A DNA stretch of 64,000 nt. It comes from Rhinopithecus roxellana (taxonomy: Eukaryota; Chordata; Mammalia; Primates; Cercopithecidae). Below the pieces are notes generated by a model that saw only the letters and a list, made by a program, of their open reading frames with translations, had not been told where the DNA came from and did no database searches. The stretch spans positions 44,238,211 through 44,302,210 of the forward strand of contig NC_044565.1 of the NCBI RefSeq assembly GCF_007565055.1, in the 5' to 3' direction. Below are positions 11,786 to 24,654 of this stretch, piece by piece (position 1 is the stretch's first letter; every line of letters starts with the position of its first letter). A program made the translations under genes and the position numbers.

Positions 11786-12151
11786 TGTATTAGTCCATTT
11801 TCATGCTGCTAATAAAGTCATACCAGAGACTGGGTAATTTATAAAGGAAATTGACTCACAGTTCAGGATGGCTAGGGAGGCCTCATGAAACTTACAATCA
11901 TGGCAGAAAGGGAAGCAAATACATCCTTCTTCACAGGGCAGCAGGAAGGAGAAATGCCCATGAAAAGAGGAAAAGGCTCCTTATTAAACCATCAAATCTT
12001 GTGAGAACTCACTCACTATCACAAGAACAGCATTAGGGTAACTACCCCCATAATAAATTACCTCCCACAGGGCCTCTCACATGACACCTGGGGCTTAGGG
12101 GAACCACAATTCAAGATGAGATTTCGGTGGGGACACAGCCAAACCATATCA
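11786..12151 (-). mobile_element. MaLR LTR (MST/THE1-type), 5' LTR of minus-strand element
   Basis: A 366-bp LTR visibly related to 9886-10256 but with several substitutions and small indels, so the insertion is old. It is followed by catgt (12152-12156), which matches 9881-9885. A 5-bp target duplication is expected for this class, so 9886-12151 is one intact insertion. Confidence 0.93.
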
Positions 12152-12156
12152 CATGT

Positions 12157-13137
12157 TGTTGAGCCCATGCAAGTCCAACCTGATATACCATCATTGTCAT
12201 TGTATTCATGAGTTCATTAATCAAGCAGACGTGTAGACAGTAAAGATACTAAAGGTTATAGATCATAAAGGGAAAACCACCATGTCCTCTTGATTATAGG
12301 GAATATCATCCGAAATGAGGCCCTTTTATGACTATTCACAGGGATACATATATTCGTATTCTCCGGGCCCATACTCATCCCTTCAGGAAACCTTTTCCCA
12401 AGTTTCTGGTTACATTGCTTCCAAGTCCCCATCCTGTTCTCCATCAATGTAGCCAATAATTTTGTCACTGTTCATTAATGAGTACAGGTCCTTAACTCAA
12501 GCTATCTTGATTTCCATTAAAATGAGACTTACTACTTGAGTTATGCCCACAGAGAGGACTCCACCCCATTATTTTTCAGGACATTAAAATCCTAATTCTA
12601 AAAATTCACTCTCAGCTGATGCTGTCATACTGTGCAGCCTTATCAGTAAGTCAGACTCATAATCCTTTTCTTTTAAGGTAACATTACTTAGGAAATTCTC
12701 AGTGAGGGCAGAAGAGGTGAAGTTATGTGATAACAATAATCATGCTAAAATATGATCACCTTGCTTGTGCCTTGTCAGATTTTTTAAGGACGTAGCATGG
12801 GGAGTTCCTTCAGAACAAGTTTAACAGGTCAGAATTTGATATCAGAGCCTGATCAGAGTCAGAAATGCATTCACACACAGAGGGAGCCTCGTGTGCAGCA
12901 CTGGAGCACAAAAGTGGGCAGAGAAACATTTAAGTGGTAGAGATGGAAGAAGAAAATCAGCCTGGATGAGACCCCAGACAGACTGAGGAGAACATCCATC
13001 CAAAGATTATTGACCTGTGTGCTTCATTATCGGGTGATTGAATGGACACTGGGTGATTCATTAGTAAATAATGATGTCAATAGCTATAGGTCTTGTCCAG
13101 GGCTGTTCAGTTTGTCCAGATAAATTCTGGAAGTTTC
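12157..13137. other. Unassigned DNA
   Basis: No repeat that I recognise and no coding signal. Confidence 0.4.
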
Positions 13138-13162
13138 TTTTTTTTTTTTTTTTTTTTTTTTT
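13138..13162. repeat. Poly(T) run (25)
   Basis: An isolated homopolymer without an attached Alu or L1 body that I can recognise. Confidence 0.9.
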
Positions 13163-13894
13163 AGTTATCAAAAGAGGATTTTGGCAACAGAGTGGTAGAT
13201 CTGCTTTATGGAGTTAAAACTTATGCATCCACTTTCCATTTACAAAAATTTTGTTGATTCTTATCTGCTATTGTCTTCTCTCATTCTTTTTGTCTGTATG
13301 GATTTATGCTCTCATACATTTTGGAGGTTTGGAAAGGGGGAAAGGACAATACATGTAGTCATCACTCCATGTGTAACATCTCCTCATTCATTTCTCAACT
13401 CATCATAGGGATCCTGTCTTTTTCTATGAGTTTAACTTCTCCATGTATAGCATTGCTATTTGTCACATTTATTCTGCAATTAATTATCTCAGGTTATTGT
13501 TAAGAGCCAGGACCTGGTCCAGACATTTTTGATATATTCCAAATTATCTTTGCTGATGCATTCTCTGTGCTGGGGTAACCAAACATTTTTCTGGGAACAA
13601 CTAGATGGTAAATATATTAAGTTTGTGGGTATTATATTTTCTGGTGCAACTACTCAACTCAAGTTGAGTAGTAGTTTGGTAGCTGACAATTAGTCAACTC
13701 CAGTGTGAAAGAAGCCATAGGTGAGAGATAAAGGAATAGTCTATTTATACATAGTGAAATATTAATTCCTTAAAATTTTTACATGGCATATGATATTTCC
13801 CTTTATTTTTCAACAATTTTTAATTCATGGATTGTACAAACACAGGCAGCAGACCAGATTTAACCAAAAGGCCATAGTTTGTTGATTTCTACTT
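13163..13894. other. Unassigned DNA with a short perfect hairpin
   Basis: Nothing gene-like. At 13650-13671 the sequence ctactcaact-ca-agttgagtag is a 10-bp inverted repeat around a 2-base centre. Confidence 0.4.
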
Positions 13895-14064
13895 CACAAT
13901 CTTGGCTCACTGCAATCTCCACCTCCTGGTTCAAGCCATTCTCCTGCCTCAGCCTCCCGAGTAGCTGGGACTACAGGCACACACCATCAAACCCAGATAA
14001 TTTTTGTATTTTTAGTGGAGACGGGGTTTCACCATGTTGGCCAAGATGGTCTCGATCTCTTGAT
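13895..14064 (-). mobile_element. Alu fragment, antisense, truncated at both ends
   Basis: Starts within the right arm (cacaatcttggctcactgc), runs to the middle of the left arm (ctcgatctcttgatc), and has no T run on its left. Both ends lie inside the Alu consensus, so it lost its tail as well as its 5' end. Confidence 0.88.
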
Positions 14065-14657
14065 CAGCATAGTTTATTTGCATTTTAATAATGTTCATTA
14101 AATTTTCTTATGTAGAGAATTTTTAAAAAGTACTGCAGTTGACTAGGTAGGTCTTAAAGAGTATTATTCAGAACTCAGCTATCTTACAAAATCATCTTAA
14201 TCAAATACATATATACTTAGCTTAACATTAACTCAGGCTATGTTTAAATACTTGTGAAGATGACTCAATTTTCAATTACCTCACAAAAATTTGAGATTAC
14301 ACCATCATTAAACAAAAACATTTATTCATCTTCTCTGTTCTCTGTACTAGTTAGTTAATACTTTTCCATCCAAGGAATTCATTAAAAATCAAGTGTAATA
14401 ATAATCCTAATCTCAACATGATATACCAATATTTAATTTTAAATAATTTATGAATTAAAATTTTAAATATTATGTTTTCTCCATTAAAGATTTATTTTTT
14501 CTATTATGAAGTTGCTAACTAAATGTTTTCTTAAATCTCAGCTTTACCATTAGAGAAATACATCTTAAGACATTACAAAGTAATGATAATACTCTTTAGC
14601 AAATGTGTATTAACATCTGTATTCAAGAACAAAAAGATGACATATAGAAGGGGTAGG

Positions 14658-14730
14658 GAGAGAGAGAGAGAGGAAAAGAGAGAGACAGGGCGGGAGACAG
14701 ATAGAGGCAGAGAAAGAGAGAGCGAGCGAG
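14658..14730. repeat. GA-rich low-complexity tract
   Basis: Interrupted (GA)n on the plus strand, with gagcgagcgagcc at its right end. Confidence 0.85.
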
Positions 14731-17700
14731 CCAGCAAGGTCTATAAATGAAACGGCAGAGTCTAAAGAAGCTAAGTTTGCACTTTTACCCAAAGCAGTTC
14801 TAAAGCAAATGTGTAAGGCTTGGAATGTGAGAGTAGGCAAGAGAATATCAGCTTAAAATTCAGGCTTTAAATTCATTAAAATGGAAATATTTGACATTTT
14901 CTACCAGACCAGGTATTTGACATAGTTTGACATGGAACTTAATCATGTGTGAACATTTAACTTGCATCTAGCACACTCATCATTATAATTTAATGGTTTC
15001 ATAGTATTGAAACAAAACCAAGCATAAAGGAAACTCACCCACTATATCTCAGACATTACACGTGGTCGTTGCAGCATTGCCTTAAAATACAATTCATGAT
15101 CTCTCCCATCACCCACTGAGTCTGCGCTAAATAAAGATCGCTATTTTCAATTCAAAAGCACTATTAAAATAAAAACATATAGCATTCAAAACTTGTTTGT
15201 GTCAGGAGTAATTAGTTAAATAATGTAGTATTCATTGCAACATTGTACTTAATACACAATGAAAATTATCAGGCATTCCTTTCTGCAGTAAAACAGCAGA
15301 AATCTAACCCACAAGATTATTTTGGAGGGGGAGAATGCAGAAAGTAACTCACTTTTCATAAGTAAATAATTCCTTTTAATCTATTTCATTTCTCCCCACT
15401 TCTAAAATTCCTCCACAGGTACCCCCATTTCTAATGTGAGGATGGGTTGCTAAAAGGCTAATTCTTGAGGTGAACTACATAGTATAAAAATTATTTTGAA
15501 ATTGCACCTTGCCTGGCTTTATATTTGCATTTTTATCAAATATTTATTGTTCTTCCTTCCTCTGAAAAGCACTATTTAGTGTGTATAATTTGTATATATT
15601 CTTATTTTCTTCCTGATTATATGTATAAATTCTTTTCCCTAGGAATGAATGCACTCAATCATGAAAAATCTTCATCTTCAAAGTTCCTGAAGCACATTTT
15701 CTAGGATTTCATATCTTTAAATACATTTAATTAATTTCCATATTTATTATGAGAAGACAGTGCATATATATATGTACAATTTCACAATATAAACAAATAA
15801 TATACATATTTTCTGAATTCTGCCTTTAATTTGGCAAAAGGACATCAATATGGAAAAGACTCTTTACATGTAAGTTCTAAATAATCAAATAGATATTATT
15901 TTTCTATTTCCACACTGCAGATATTTAGGAAGACATACCAGTTTAGGAAAATGACAGTATAAACAGGCTATTTGTATACATTTTAAGATAGGTTTTTTGA
16001 AGTTCTGAATTGATCCAACATACAATAACTACCCTTTTGAGAATGATCCACTGTGACAGCAATAACTCTTTCATCGGTGACAAGCTCTGGCATGTGTAGA
16101 TAATTTTCCATTCACATGTAAAATATTTCTTTACATTTATTTATTTGGCTAAAAGCTGGTTTAGGTCATTGAAATGATGTTTCTGTCTGTGGCTAAGCCT
16201 CATGCTAACTTTCAGACTTTTGCAGGAATAAAATCGTAAGGATCTGTGGAATTTATCTAGGAAACTGTGAGTCACACACCTTTCACATTTTTTCACTGCT
16301 TAATGGTCATTTTATTCCTCTGAATGGCTTTGTTGACTGAATATATTTTTAAACAATGAAGATTTGTTTTCCCACCAAAGAATACGATTAATAAAATATG
16401 CAAAATTAATCCATATTCTTTTTGGAAATTTGTGTTACCTTAGTGTCTTATTACAATAGAAAACTATTAGGAATACTCTTAAACAGCACTTTGTTAATAG
16501 AAGCCATGCAGGGACAGATTGCTTTCAACGCCCAGAAATAAACTCCTTAATACAGTCCTCAAAGATGGAGCACAAATTAATACTCTTTAGATTTATTTTC
16601 AAAACTGTTATGCCATTTTGAACAGTTTTTTAGGAAAGGTTTCTGAGGACTAAAAACACCTGCTTTATAAAAACAGTAGTTTTTTAGACACACGGATTCC
16701 AATTCCTTGACTTGTAAGGTAATGCCAGCTCACCCTACAGGATCAGGAGAGTTAAGGAGACAAAACTCTTACCCAACTGGCATACTGGGCACACATGCAC
16801 ACACTCACACACATATGCACAAACAACAGTAGTATGTTTGCATTGAAAAATAAAAGCAAGAAATTGAATCTTCATACTTCCCCTACCCAAAAATAACCAC
16901 AGTTGACATTGTAGTTTACAAAAAGAAAATGGGTCCAGCATACTATGATGTCATGGAGCAAGTACGTAAAGTATGACATTAACGTTACAGCACCTCCCTT
17001 GGCAACTGATACTTGAGTATTCTATGGTGCATGAGTCTTTAAAACTGTAAATGACACAATCAAGCAGTCAATCTAACTAAAAAGAAGTACAATCAAATTA
17101 ATACCTTTGGGTTGTATTAGGCAAAATACAAAAAGGATTAGATCCAGTTAGAGTACAGTTGACTTGTTTCAACTGTACTCTCCTGGACATGTCTTCTTAT
17201 TGGGATTATTATCCTTTACATGAAATGAACTTTATCAAATAATCTTAATGATAAAATGACTTCAATTACAATGGTAAATAATTTGGATCTGAATATCCTA
17301 ATTTGTTTAAATGAATCTATTGACTAAGCATCTACTAATAATGATTTTTATGGAGCAAATTTAAAGAAAGAAAGAAAAGATTGTCAAAGGAATAGCAATA
17401 CAACCTATGACCTTTCAGAAATTCGTGGATTCACTAACTCTCTTGAGCAGCTCCTGGGCTATCACAGACCATGTATTTTAATGCACTCACCAAAAAAAGT
17501 CATTGAAAATTGAAAAGCACATTCAATTGCACATGTCCTTATGCTAATTTATAAATTCAGTGACTTTCTCTTGAAAAATTAAGATACAAAAAAAAGTTCA
17601 AAGGTCAAATATATTAAAAAATTGTAAAAAGACTCATAATTAGGTTCTTAGATTAACATCTGAGTGGGTGCAACAATAACAAAGCAGTCATGGGAAAATT

Positions 17701-18328
17701 AGCATTCCTTTGATTAGTCAGAAATGGTACTTGGACAAAGAGTCATCACACTACAGTTTATGCTTATATTTCCATTACTTTACACAATTTACTCCCAATC
17801 TTTGATATTCTACTAATTTGGAACATCTCAAGGGTGCTTTTAAAAACATACAATTGGAAAGTACTTCTGGTGCAATGTTTTATTTTACACATGAAGTAAT
17901 AAAGATGCATGAGATGAAATTACCTTCACAGGTCCACAGTAATTCTTAGTTACAAAGGCAGAACAGGTACATGACCTCTGAAATCAAGTTCACTGATATA
18001 TTTTGCTATGTGATTTTGCCACCTATGGATACAAATTATATTCTTTAGCTTGGAGATACTGCCATTTAGTTATATAACTTCAAAAAAATCTTGGCAGGGA
18101 GGTGATGCAGAGAAATATTTTGTCAACCAAGTCTAGAAAAATTGCTTCTATAAATTTAAGGCTGTTTTTTCTTACAGAATTTAACCATGCTGAGCCCCAG
18201 ATTTTCAGCCAAACAAAAATATATTATTTCTAAGACCCTATTAAAGTATAAAAGTTTAGGATTCATGTCATCTTCTGGTGTTAGCTGAAAGAGGTCATGG
18301 ATGCACCTGGCCGCTTACTTAGCTTTTT

Positions 18329-18384
18329 AAAAGATTTATAGATATCTCAGATGGGTAAAAGATTTACAGGTATCTCAGATGGGT
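18329..18384. repeat. 28-bp tandem duplication, two copies
   Basis: 18329-18356 and 18357-18384 share 26 of 28 bases, ending in atctcagatgggt in both. Confidence 0.9.
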
Positions 18385-19394
18385 AGAGGAAGAATATATA
18401 CAATTACTGATTTTCTAAAATAAGCACCCTAAGAAATGAGGGAAGAGTCTCTTTTTTAATCTGAGAGTATTAAAATTTATTTTTCTTGTTTAATATGTAT
18501 TTGTCCTTTCACGAGGGTTATTTTAAGTGCGTGTCTTTCATATAATATTCTACATAATACTTTGTTGAATTGTACCTTCTTGACTCTAAACTGAAAGACA
18601 CTTGACTTAAATTTGTAAATATATTTGCTATAAATTCAGTAATGCTTTAGTCTACTTCCAGTGCATCATTTGTTGTCTAAATTTAGCTTTATAATTAGCC
18701 CTGTTTTAGAAATGTGTTTGTGGGCTTCTGCGTAAAAAGGAAAGACGTAATCTGCATCTCTTTCTCCCTAATACAGTCACAGCCCATCTACTGGCTACCT
18801 GACACAGGGAATCCTTCCGCTTTTAGGGAGGACTTGATTGATGGACATTATAAAACAAAGAAAAAAAATGGCTTGAAAGTTCTGGTAATTAATATGGGTC
18901 TCTAATACCACAATAGCATTTTCTATGAAAATCAATATACTATTTCATTATGAGGCAGATTTTCTTTTGTGGATTTAAAATGTAATCTGGAGAGAATGTC
19001 AAAGGACTTTTATTTATTTATTGTTTAAATCGCTTTAAAAAGTTAACATTAAAATTAAAATTCGAATAAACATTCTGACTGAAGTTAAAGAAATATGTCT
19101 GTGTATATCCTTCCATTTGTTAAAAAATAAAATGGCATATTAAGCAAAAAATATGTAAATATTAAATAGGTAACAATTCTAAATATAATCATGTCTGGGA
19201 AAAAAAAAGAGCATTTTATTCTTTTAAAAGGCAGCTTCTAGGTCACATTTTTAAAAGCACAAGAATTAGGGAGAGTTCATGGGAGAGAAAGATTTGAAGG
19301 AATGCAATCAGGAAATTGAAGGACAGATGGGAAAGCAACAGAAAGATAACCATTTCTTCTTCTCTTCCTCCTCTCCCCCACCCCTCCTCCTTTC

Positions 19395-20195
19395 TCTCCC
19401 TTCTGTAATATTCACACAGTAAAATAAATGCACAGAGTTTAAGTATACAGTTTTTCTAAGTTTTGACAAATCTAAACACATGTGTCATCCAGAAGTAAGA
19501 TATGAAACATTTATCTTAAGAAAGTAATCTACTCCTTCACTGTTTACCTCCCACTCTCTTGGAAGCAACCACTGCTCTGATTTCTATCACCACAGATTAG
19601 TTGTGTCTTTTCTAGAACTTCACATAAATGTATCATATGGTATGTATTCTTTGATATGTTGTTTCTTAACTTGGCACATCTGTGAAATTTCCATGATATA
19701 TTTTATCGCTTATGAATATCTCATTAGTTCAGTTTATTCTTTTCTTTATTCTATTCATTGTTAAGTAACAATATGCTATTATTAGAATTTTCAACAATGT
19801 GTTTATACATTTTCCAGTTGATGAATTATTTTCATTTTGAGTCTACGTTAATTAAACTGTTAGGAAGATTTTTGTCAAAAAGTCTTTTTGGTGTACTGTA
19901 TTTTATTTAATTTTCTCACTATAGATCTAGAAGTGAAATTGCTATATCACAAACAGGGTAGTCATACCTTTAAATTTAAGAATTACTGCCAAGCTGTTTT
20001 CCCAAATGATTCCAACATTTTACACTTACAAGAAATGTACTTTGTTCCATATCACTGTTGGCATTTGGTCATGCCCGTCTACATTTTAGGCATTCTAGTC
20101 GTCATACATATGGAATGGGTTTATAATAATATCTCTTTAGTTTTAATTTGCATTTCTTTGATGCCTAAAAGTGTCAACACAAGTTCTTTGTCATG
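19395..20195 (-). mobile_element. Old L1 (L1M lineage), 3' portion, antisense
   Basis: Antisense matches to the familiar L1M 3' region include ttctagaacttcacataaatgtatcat, the gaattgctatatcac block and the ccaagctgttttccc block. It is heavily diverged. It continues past the AT-rich block after about 20510. Confidence 0.7.
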
Positions 20196-20505
20196 TATTT
20201 ATATATATACTTAACATAGGACATATATATATAAGATATGAGATATATATGATATGGGATACATATATGAGATATATTTTTAATATATGAGATATATATG
20301 AGATATAAATATGAGATGCGCATATGTGAAATATATCGCATCTGAGGCATATATGTAATTGTACCTTCTTGACTCTAATCTGCTTTATATACCTCATATA
20401 TATCTTATGTACATGAGACATATATCTCATATATATTAATCTATATATGTCTATGAGAGAAATATATAGTTCATATATTTTATACATACATATATAGAGG
20501 ATATA
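20196..20505. repeat. AT-rich block with inverted symmetry
   Basis: The left half is built from gagatatatatga-type motifs (about 20215-20345) and the right half from their complement (tatctcatatata, about 20390-20500). Together they make an imperfect palindrome around a unique centre near 20357-20378. It interrupts an old L1. Confidence 0.8.
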
Positions 20506-22150
20506 CCTCTTCTCTCTCAGAAGAAGCCAAATTTATCACTCTCTCAATTATTGTTCTTCTATGACACAGAAGAAGTTAAATTTATCAATCACTTGTCTTG
20601 TGAGTTTTCTTTTCCCTGTTCTGAAAAACCATTTCTGTCTACCCTAGTTGTTTCTCCCCAGAAGTTTTATATGTTTGGTCCTTTCATTTAATTCTATAAA
20701 CTATATAAAATTAATTTCTGTTCATGGTGTGAAGTGAAGGTAGAATGCCTTTCCCTGATTCACAGTTTGTAGGGGTGTTGCTTAATTTCCACATATTGGG
20801 AAATTTTTGGGGTATCTTAGTTTTATTGATTTCAAATTTAATTGCATTTTTTTCCTGAAAGAACATTTGCTATGTATTTCCATTTTGAAAAAATGTATTC
20901 GAGCTTAATTTATAGGCTGGCATATGAACTACCTTGATGAACCTTCTATGTACATTGGAAAAAGTCTCTGTTATGTCATGGCAGTTCTAATCATCTAATG
21001 TCCTATAAAAGTTGATACACACACAGACACCAGGTACTGATTTTTATAAAAATAATTGTTTTGTCAATTACTAAGAGAATATCTTAAATCTCCCACCTTA
21101 TTGTGATTTAATTCTTCCTTTAGTTATTTCAGTTTTTGTATTGCATAATTCAATTATTTGTTATTACATTTGTGTTCATTTAGAACAGTTATGTCCTCTT
21201 GATTAGTTGGCTATTTTACTATTTTATGAATGCCTTTATATATGGTAATTTTTTTCTGCTCTAAAACACAAATGGTTGAAATTATTTAAACCTGTCATTT
21301 TAAAATCTGATTAGAGTTTTCACAGTATATCTTTTTCTCTCCTTTATGTCTTACTATTTGGTACTGTATTTATAGCTTATCTCTCAGAAACAGCATATAG
21401 TTGAGTCTTGCTTTTTTATTTGACCTGTCAATCTCTGCTGTATTTTTTTGGGTGGAAGAGTTTTACTTTATTTATATTTCAAATAATTTTTGATACTGTT
21501 GGTTTAAGTGTACAATCTTTGCATTTTTATTGTTCTATGTGTTCTTTGTTTCATATTTCTTGTCATCTTTTTATTAAATGAAGCATTTATTTTTTATAAT
21601 TCTATCTCATTTACTAACATTTTAGCCAACTGGTATTATTAAATGAAGCATTTATTTTTTATAATTCTATCTCATTTACTAACATTTTAGCCAACTGGTA
21701 TTTGGTTTATATTTTTACTGTTAGCTCAAAATATCAATAATGCCCATCCTTAATTTTTCACCAAGTTAAAATAGCATTTTTTAGAAATTACAACAAAATT
21801 TTAGAAACTTAAAACAGCATATATTGATTTATTCTGCTTCCAACTTTTGTGCTATCATTATCACATCTTTAACTTCAATATATTTTATAAACTCCATAAT
21901 ATGTTGTCATTATTTTGCTTTAAATAGCCATATATATTTTAAAATAAGAAAATAAAATGATCTTTTAGATATTACATATCTGAAAGATATATTTCTTTTT
22001 ATCTATTGTGTATTTTTAGATATTCAGTGTCTAAAATATACATTCCTTTTCATCATGTAGGCCTATGTTTCCATTTGATAGTATTTCCTCTTATTTTTAA
22101 TAATGTTTTAAAGTATTGGATAGGGCAGAACTTCTGGCAATGAGTTCTCT
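20506..22150 (-). mobile_element. Old L1 (L1M lineage), ORF2-derived, antisense, decayed
   Basis: A patchy antisense match to L1M ORF2, including the gaagttttatatgtttggtcc block and the region around 21340-21480. Edges are uncertain. It includes the 65-bp tandem duplication at 21571-21700 and is followed by a T-rich stretch at 22160-22190. Confidence 0.55.
21571..21700. repeat. Perfect 65-bp tandem duplication
   Basis: 21571-21635 and 21636-21700 read identically, from ttattaaatgaagc to ccaactggta. With no mismatch between copies inside strongly diverged DNA, the duplication is recent. Confidence 0.96.
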
Positions 22151-22505
22151 CAGTTCTTATTCTTTTTTTTTTCTTTTTTTTTTTTTCTTTTAGAAAGGTT
22201 AGGGTTTGACTCTGGAAAGTTCTTGTTCATTTTAAAAGTCTTTACTTCAGCTCTATTTTAGAAAGATAGGTTTGGTAGATTTAAAATTTTAAATTGATAT
22301 TTTTCTTCTTTCAGTAGTTTAAAGTGCCATGCCATTCTATTTCTTTGTGGTTTGTTGTTTTTTCTGATGAGAAATTGACAACTATTCTTTTTTTAGAAGA
22401 AAATCTAAGCCTATTTTATTAAAGAAATCAAAATTTCTTTACTGCCTTTTCGGTACTTCCAAGGTTTTTATAATTAAATAATGTCCACCTTCTGAAACCT
22501 CAGAA

Positions 22506-22570
22506 TATATATATATATACACATACTATACATATACACACACACACACACATACATGTATACACACATT
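22506..22570. repeat. (TA)n/(CA)n microsatellite
   Basis: A TA run followed by mixed acatac units and a CA run of about 10. Confidence 0.93.
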
Positions 22571-23140
22571 TTTAAAAAGAACTTATTATACACACATTGA
22601 AGAAAGACAATACTTTCCAACTCATTTCATGTGGCCAGCATGTGTTTGATGTCAAAATCTGACAATAACATGAAAAGGAGCAAAAATTTCAGACTAATCT
22701 CCCACACTAATCTCCTAATTAACACAAATTCTACTTCAAATAATAGTAAATTGAATTTTATAATTTATATAAAATATGAACACTGGAGTTATTCCATGAG
22801 TGCTAGTTTGGTCCAACATCAAAACATAATAATATGTAATACAATTCACTATATTATCAGCAGAAAACAAATGATGAAACTGTTTCAACATATGCCATAA
22901 AGCTCTTCATCTATTTCAGCATCTGTAATAGAAACTCTTAGCAAACTATGGAGGAAAGGAACTTGTTTCTACTGACATAGAGTTCCCACAAAAGATGTTA
23001 TACTTAATGGCAAAAAATGGAATTTTATCCCTCTGAGATAGTGAACCATGCAAAGATAACTTACTATCACCACTTCTATTTAATATTAGACAAGAGATAA
23101 CAGCAAGTATAGCAGGTTAAGTAATAAAAATTATAGGTAG
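22571..23140 (+). mobile_element. Old L1 (L1M lineage), ORF2 RT fragment, sense
   Basis: Matches the RT region in order: the ccaactcatttcatgtggccagcatg block, the region of the finger motif, and ttactatcaccacttctatttaatatt corresponding to SPLLFNI. It is strongly diverged with many stops. Confidence 0.75.
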
Positions 23141-23514
23141 ACACATGAAGCAGTTTTGAACCCAAATGTCATCCAGAAGATGACTTCAGCTGATCACAGC
23201 CAGGCTTAACAGAACTATAGCCTACTTGCACCTCCATGAGAAGGAAATAAATGTGTATTGTGGCAAACAACTAAGTTTGGGATTATTTTTATGTAACATT
23301 ACTTCAACTGAAACGTGAACAATGCAGCTTTCAAAGATTTAATGGACAAATGGGTAATTCTTAGTTTAGATCTGTGAACTCATAAGGCCTTTGAGAAATT
23401 GAGCTAGAGATCATAAAAAGACTGGAAAATAAAATAATACTGGACAGTTAATGTAAAATTATAGTATCTTAAATTAATATGTTTCTATTGCATGTCATTG
23501 TTCTATGATTTTTC
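23141..23514. other. Unassigned; possible relic of an LTR
   Basis: The stretch aaataaatgtgtattgtggcaaacaactaagtttgggattattt (23247-23290) resembles the 3' ends of old MLT1-type LTRs (plus strand). The rest is not recognisable. Confidence 0.3.
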
Positions 23515-24602
23515 ACAATTTTTTTTTCTATAAAACTAGAAAGTTCTGGATACATGTGCAGAACGTGCAGATTTGTCACCTAGGTAAACGGGTACCATGG
23601 TGGTTTGTTGCACCTATTGACCCACAATCTAAGTTCCCTCCCCTCACCTCCCACCCCTCAACAGGCCCTGGTGTGTGTTGTTTCCCTCCCTGTGTTCATG
23701 TGTTCCCGAATTGTTCAACTCCCACTTATGTGTGAGTACATGGTGTTTGTTTGTTTTCCTGTGTTAGTTTGCTGAGGATGTTGGCTTCCAGCTTCATCCA
23801 TGTCCCTAAAAAGCACATGATCTCATTTTTTAATGGCTGCAGAGTATTCCATGGTGTACATGTACCACATTTTCTTTATCCAGTCTATCACTGATAGGCA
23901 TATGTGTTGGAACACTAGAAGACAACCTAGGCAATACCATTCGGGACATAGGCATGAGCAAAGACTTCATGATGAAAACACCAAAGCAATTGCAACAAAA
24001 GCCAAAATCGACAAATGGGATCTAATTAAAATAAAGAGCTTCTGCACAGCAAAATAAACTAACATCAGAGTAAACAGGCAAGGCAACCTACAGAATGGGA
24101 GAAAAATTTTGCAATCTAAACATCTGACAAAGTCTAATATCCAAAATTTACAAAGAACTTAAACAAATTTACAAGAAAAAAACAACCCCATCGAAAAGTA
24201 GGCAAATGATATGAACAGACACTTCTCAAAAGAAGACATTTAAGTGGCCAACGAACATATGTAAAAAAGCTCAACATCACTGATCATTAAAGAAATGCAA
24301 GTCAAAACCACAATGAGATATCATCTCACTCCAGTCAGAATGGTGATTATTAAAAAGGTAAGAACAGTAGATGCTGGCGAGGCTGTGGAAAAATGGGAAC
24401 GCTTTTACACTGTTGGTGGGAATGTAAATTAGTTCAACCATTGTGGAAGACAGTATGGAGATTCCTCAAGGATCTAGAACTAGAAATACCATTTGACCCA
24501 GCAATCTCATTACTGGGTATATACTCAAAGGAATATAAATCATTCTACTCTAAAGACACATGCACATGTATGTTTATTGCAGCACTATTTACAATAGCAA
24601 AG
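23515..24602 (-). mobile_element. L1 insertion with 5' inversion (twin priming), first of three
   Basis: 23515-23892 is antisense L1 (poly(T) start, 3' UTR, ORF2 C-terminus to the tccagtctatcactgat block). From about 23905 to 24602 the orientation flips to sense and covers the adjacent upstream ORF2 segment, ending at the codons for ALFTIAK. Only about 30 bp of L1 are missing between the two parts. Adjacent segments in opposite orientation are the hallmark of twin priming during one insertion. Confidence 0.9.
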
Positions 24603-24654
24603 TGAGGGACAGTTATTCTGATCTATATTCATATAGATATCTGTGTGATTTTTC

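Larger units (their letters stand above)
14065..19394. other. About 5.3 kb without recognisable primate repeats
   Basis: AT-rich sequence with no Alu, L1PA or LTR body that I can recognise, in contrast to the rest of the window. It holds a purine-rich GA tract (14658-14730), a 28-bp tandem duplication (18329-18384) and no coherent open frame. Regions that stay free of insertions sometimes contain conserved regulatory DNA, but nothing in the sequence alone proves that here. Confidence 0.4.

Noticed and set aside
19888..20214. 108-codon plus-strand frame
   Set aside because: Falls in antisense L1M sequence and runs into the AT-rich block.
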